Below, in pieces: positions 61,231 through 64,000 of a stretch of 64,000 nucleotides of DNA. Position numbers and translations under genes: made by a program. Every line of letters starts with the position of its first letter. Within the stretch, counting starts at the first letter, position 1. This stretch comes from Bradyrhizobium commune (GTDB lineage Bacteria > Pseudomonadota > Alphaproteobacteria > Rhizobiales > Xanthobacteraceae). The stretch spans positions 6,820,001 to 6,884,000 of the forward strand of contig NZ_CP061379.1 in the NCBI RefSeq assembly GCF_015624505.1, written 5' to 3'. Below the pieces are notes generated by a model. It ran no database searches. It saw only the letters and a program-made list of their open reading frames with translations, and was not told where the DNA came from.

Positions 61231-62813
61231 GCGCGGCGCCAGACAAATGGCGGCCGTCCCTCGGGCTCGTGATCTTCGCGGTGCTGGCGACCGTCGCGGT
61301 GCTGCCGCTGGTCGGCCTGTTCTTCTTCCGCCTCTACGACAACCAGCTGATCCGCCAGACCCAGGCCGAGCTGATCGCGCAGAGCCGGGTGCTGGCGACG
61401 ATCTATGCGCAGGAGGTCGAGGCCCGGCTCGACAGCGGCCTGACGCTCGGCGCCGAGGTGCCACCGAACGTGCTGCCTGATCCCGGCGACCAGGTCACGC
61501 CGATCCGGCCGGCGCTCGATCTCACCGCCGACGATTTGTTGCGGCGGCGGCCGGATGCGCAACCCGCGCCGCGGCCCGCGCAGCCGGCCTATCTCCAGAT
61601 CGGCGCCAAGCTGACGCCGATCATCCGCGAGACCCAGAAAGTGACGCTGGCGGGTTTTCGGATCCTCGATCCGCAAGGCGTGGTGATCGCCGGGCGCCAG
61701 GAGGTCGGGCAATCGCTCGCCCATATCGAGGAGGTCGCCGACGCTCTCCACGGCCAATATCGCGCCACCTTGCGCAACCGCGTGCCGGACAAGCCGCCGC
61801 CGCCGATCTATTCTTTCAGCCGCGGCCTCGGCGTGCACGTGTTCTCGGCGATGCCGGTGATCGTCAACAACCGCGTTGCGGGGGTAATCTACACCACGCG
61901 GACGCCCAGCAACATTTTCGACCATCTCTACCAGGAGCGGGCCAAGTTCGTGCTGGCGGGGCTCGCCGTGATCTTCGGCACGATCGCGATCGGGCTGGTA
62001 TTCTCGCGCACCATCACGCTGCCGATGCGGGAGCTGATCGAGCGCGCGGCACGGATCGGGCGTGGCGACCGCGAGGCCTTCCGGCCGCTTCGGCACTACG
62101 GCACGCGCGAGTTCGCCCAGCTGTCGCACAGCTTCCTCGGCATGGCCGAGCAGCTGGCGCGGCGGTCGGACTACATCGCGACCTTCTCGGCGCATCTCAC
62201 CCACGAGCTGAAATCGCCGCTGACCTCGATCAAGGGCGCGGCCGAGCTGTTGCAGGATTCGTATCACGGCAAGGCCGGCAGCCTGACGCCGGCCGAGCAG
62301 ACAACGTTCATTGCCAACATCCTGTCGGACACAAAGCGGCTGGAGGCGATGGCGCAGCGGCTGCGCGAGCTGGCGCGGGCCGAAACCCTGCCGCAGAACG
62401 AGCGCACCGAGCTCGCGCCCGTCATCGCCGATCTCAGGAGCCGGTTTCCGGAAAGCTCAATCGAGGCCAGCGGCAGCCTCGACCGTCCCATCGGCATGTC
62501 CGGCGAGAAGGCGCTGATCGTGCTGTCGCATCTCGCCGACAATGCGATGCGGCACAAGGCGACGACACTCAGGCTGGAGGCAATCGATGAGCGCACGACC
62601 GTGCGGCTGACGGTGAGCAATGATGGCGAGGCGATCTCGGCACCGAACCGCGACAGGATCTTTGACGCGTTCTTCACCACCCGCCGCGACCAGGGCGGCA
62701 CCGGCATGGGGCTCGCGATCGCGCGCGCGGTGATGGCGAGCCATGGCGGCTCGATCAGGCTCAAGCCCACCGACGCGGGCGCGGCCTTCGAGCTTCAGTT
62801 TCCAGCGGCCTAG
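61227..62813 (+). CDS. Membrane sensor histidine kinase
   Basis: Partner kinase of 528 aa. One helix at about 12-33, a periplasmic sensor of some 200 residues (with FRILDPQGVVIAGRQEVG resembling a CHASE/PAS-like fold), a second helix at about 242-260, HAMP, and HisKA with His326 in HLTHELKSPLTSI. The ATPase domain has DNAMRHKA, FDAFFTTRRDQGGTGMGLAIA and a final GGSIRL. All catalytic boxes are intact. The ATGA overlap with the regulator ensures co-translation. Signal unknown; cell-wall state is suggested by the divergent glycosidase. Confidence 0.93.
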   Translation: MSAAPDKWRPSLGLVIFAVLATVAVLPLVGLFFFRLYDNQLIRQTQAELIAQSRVLATIYAQEVEARLDSGLTLGAEVPPNVLPDPGDQVTPIRPALDLTADDLLRRRPDAQPAPRPAQPAYLQIGAKLTPIIRETQKVTLAGFRILDPQGVVIAGRQEVGQSLAHIEEVADALHGQYRATLRNRVPDKPPPPIYSFSRGLGVHVFSAMPVIVNNRVAGVIYTTRTPSNIFDHLYQERAKFVLAGLAVIFGTIAIGLVFSRTITLPMRELIERAARIGRGDREAFRPLRHYGTREFAQLSHSFLGMAEQLARRSDYIATFSAHLTHELKSPLTSIKGAAELLQDSYHGKAGSLTPAEQTTFIANILSDTKRLEAMAQRLRELARAETLPQNERTELAPVIADLRSRFPESSIEASGSLDRPIGMSGEKALIVLSHLADNAMRHKATTLRLEAIDERTTVRLTVSNDGEAISAPNRDRIFDAFFTTRRDQGGTGMGLAIARAVMASHGGSIRLKPTDAGAAFELQFPAA

Positions 62814-62950
62814 ATTGCGAACACCCAGGCGGCGACGATGGTGCCGATGGTGACCAGACCGGCGATGGTCCAGCCGGCGGCGTATTCCAGCTCAGGATGA
62901 CCGGTCGCCCGCATGATCTCGACCGGATCGGCGGTATGCTTCTCTGCCAT
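62810..62950 (-). CDS. 46-residue single-helix membrane protein
   Basis: A short frame that reads MAEKHTADPVEIM, then RATGHPELEYAAGW and one hydrophobic helix TIAGLVTIGTIVAAWVFAI to the C-terminus. Amphipathic polar head plus a C-terminal membrane anchor is the layout of small oxidase or membrane-complex subunits, but I cannot name a family. The stop overlaps the stop of the convergent kinase gene by two bases. A GAGG lies 8 bases before the ATG. Expression is inferred from composition and layout. Confidence 0.65.
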   Translation of the reverse strand: MAEKHTADPVEIMRATGHPELEYAAGWTIAGLVTIGTIVAAWVFAI

Positions 62951-63226
62951 GACTGCCTCGCACGTGTTTCCCCGCGTTATGGATAAGTCGCGTCAGCCGC
63001 CATAAGGTTCCGTCACGGACGCGCGAGACAACAAAAAAGTCGAAAACAACCCCATGCACAGTAGAACGGCCCCCTCGGCGCGAGGCGGGGTCGCGTCGCG
63101 CAACCATTTGGCGCAGCGCGGCAAAACGGTGGCGCCGCGCAATCGCAGCGCGGTCGGCGGGCTTGCCTTCCGAATCGGGTTGCATGCTAGATTGGCCGCA
63201 CGCATTCCATGGCAGGAGAGGGAAGC

Positions 63227-63649
63227 ATGGCCGACAACAAGGCAAAGCGGGGCGGCGCGGATCGCGCGCTGATCGCACTCACCGAGAGGTACGAAGTCGC
63301 CTACTGGTCGAAGAAGTTCAAGGTGACCCCGGCGAAGCTGAAATACGCCGTCAAGAAGGTCGGTCATTCCGCACGCAAGGTCGAAGCGTACATCAAGCTC
63401 CAGAAGCACCGCGCCGCCGACAAGAAGCTGATCGCGCTGAGCGAGCCCTATGAGGTCCGCTACTGGTCGAAGAAATTCAAGATCACGCCGGCCAAGCTGA
63501 AGACCGCCGTCGCCACAGCCGGCCATTCCTCGAAAAAGGTCGAGGCCTATCTGACGGCCCAGAAGGCCGCGAAGAAGAAAAAGGCGGTCAAGAAGATGAA
63601 GAAGGCCGCAAAGAAAAAGAAGGCCGCCTCGGGGAAGAAGGCCAGCTAG
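63227..63649 (+). CDS. Tandem DUF3606 protein with lysine-rich tail
   Basis: Basic protein of 140 aa. Two copies of a DUF3606-type unit of about 44 residues, with YEVAYWSKKFKVTPAKLKYA at about 23-42 and YEVRYWSKKFKITPAKLKTA at about 68-87, each followed by VGHSxxKVEAYI-like sequence. The last 30 residues are almost pure Lys/Ala, as in histone H1-like tails, so DNA binding is plausible. ATG at 63227 follows AGGAGAGGG; an earlier ATG at 63209 is less well placed. Single DUF3606 proteins of about 60 aa are the norm. Confidence 0.88.
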   Translation: MADNKAKRGGADRALIALTERYEVAYWSKKFKVTPAKLKYAVKKVGHSARKVEAYIKLQKHRAADKKLIALSEPYEVRYWSKKFKITPAKLKTAVATAGHSSKKVEAYLTAQKAAKKKKAVKKMKKAAKKKKAASGKKAS

Positions 63650-63678
63650 GGTGTGTATAAAGGCAGAAGTCGGCGCGG

Positions 63679-64000
63679 CTATTCGATGACCTCGTCCGCA
63701 CGCACCAATAACGACTGCGGTATCTCGATGCTGAGCGCCCTTGCGGTCTTCAGGTTGATCACCGTCTTGAACTGCGTCGGCTGCTCAATCGGAAGGTCGG
63801 CTGGGTTGGCACCCTTCAATATCCTGTCGACGAAAACAGGGGCGCGACGAAACATGGCGGTGAAGTCCACCCCGTAGCCTGCCAGGGCGCCCCAGCGGGA
63901 AGCGACAATGGGCGCGGCAATGGATGGCACGCGGCACCTGTCAACAAGCGCAGCGACCAGCGACGAGTTGGCGACAAATGCATTGGCGTCCGTGATCACG
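63679..64000 (-). CDS. ABC_sub_bind-type substrate-binding protein, C-terminal part
   Basis: The last 106 or so codons of a gene that continues beyond the right edge. The sequence [57 protein letters not shown] and a final [10 protein letters not shown] are typical of the large bradyrhizobial family of periplasmic ABC_sub_bind proteins (PF04392). The start and signal peptide are outside the window. Confidence 0.88.
   Translation of the reverse strand, partial: VITDANAFVANSSLVAALVDRCRVPSIAAPIVASRWGALAGYGVDFTAMFRRAPVFVDRILKGANPADLPIEQPTQFKTVINLKTARALSIEIPQSLLVRADEVIE

Noticed and set aside
62985..63015. Minus-strand GGAAC as an EcfG (general stress) promoter -35
   Set aside because: No GTT-type -10 element at the required 16-18 base spacing.
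1..64000. CRISPR arrays, tRNA/rRNA genes, insertion sequences or prophage
   Set aside because: No regularly spaced direct repeats, no cloverleaf or rRNA-like segment, and no transposase, integrase or phage structural gene was found by reading both strands.

Overview
The window looks like chromosome from a GC-rich alphaproteobacterium of the Bradyrhizobium type. That placement is inference. It rests on dense GC-rich coding on both strands, on short palindromic intergenic elements of the kind abundant in Bradyrhizobium and Rhodopseudomonas (25894-25987, 26935-27057, 43795-43902), on a CtrA-type box at the left edge, and on a partial ABC_sub_bind-type binding protein at the right edge. I saw no rRNA, tRNA, CRISPR array, integrase or transposase.

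Layout. 1-7.7 kb is a surface-polysaccharide locus: two GT2 glycosyltransferases, a methyltransferase, a Wzz/BY-kinase-like protein with a degenerate P-loop, a WecG/TagA/CpsF transferase and GalE. 7.9-12.3 kb holds a small unknown gene and a five-GAF GGDEF-EAL protein. 12.6-15.9 kb is a three-gene catabolic operon (Ldh_2 dehydrogenase, flavin monooxygenase, FAH-family hydrolase). 15.9-19.9 kb is an Lrp/AsnC regulator divergent from a fused indolepyruvate:ferredoxin oxidoreductase. 20-25.9 kb has an amidase, then a LysR regulator divergent from an EmrA/EmrB-type pump and an AhpD-like protein. 26-31.8 kb has an M20 peptidase, a GltIJKL-type amino-acid importer and a D-amino-acid transaminase, all on the minus strand. 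A second flavin monooxygenase follows at 32 kb.

33.4-40.9 kb is the most distinctive part. It is a same-strand run of exported cell-envelope proteins: YcbB-type L,D-transpeptidase, an unknown proline-rich secreted protein translationally coupled to a subtilase, an outer-membrane beta-barrel, an MltB-type lytic transglycosylase and a NodB-type deacetylase. I propose it as a candidate undescribed envelope-remodelling or surface-maturation system.

41-50.6 kb is accessory metabolism: a benzoylformate-decarboxylase-like ThDP enzyme, TfoX-N and GFA-like small proteins, an old-yellow-enzyme reductase, an aldehyde dehydrogenase, an SDR, and an operon of two amidohydrolases, a Rieske protein and a zinc ribbon preceded by a 17-bp palindrome. 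50.8-52.6 kb is a YiaA/PspA unit divergent from a TetR regulator, with three matching operator-like palindromes in the shared intergenic region. 52.7-57.5 kb has a dihydropyrimidinase, a thioredoxin-fold peroxiredoxin-like protein divergent from a LysR regulator, and an orphan oligopeptide-type binding protein. 57.5-63 kb pairs a membrane-anchored NagZ-like glycosidase divergently with a DUF4173-type membrane protein, response regulator and histidine kinase. A 46-residue single-helix membrane protein, easily missed, overlaps the kinase stop codon. The right end has a tandem DUF3606 protein and the partial binding protein.
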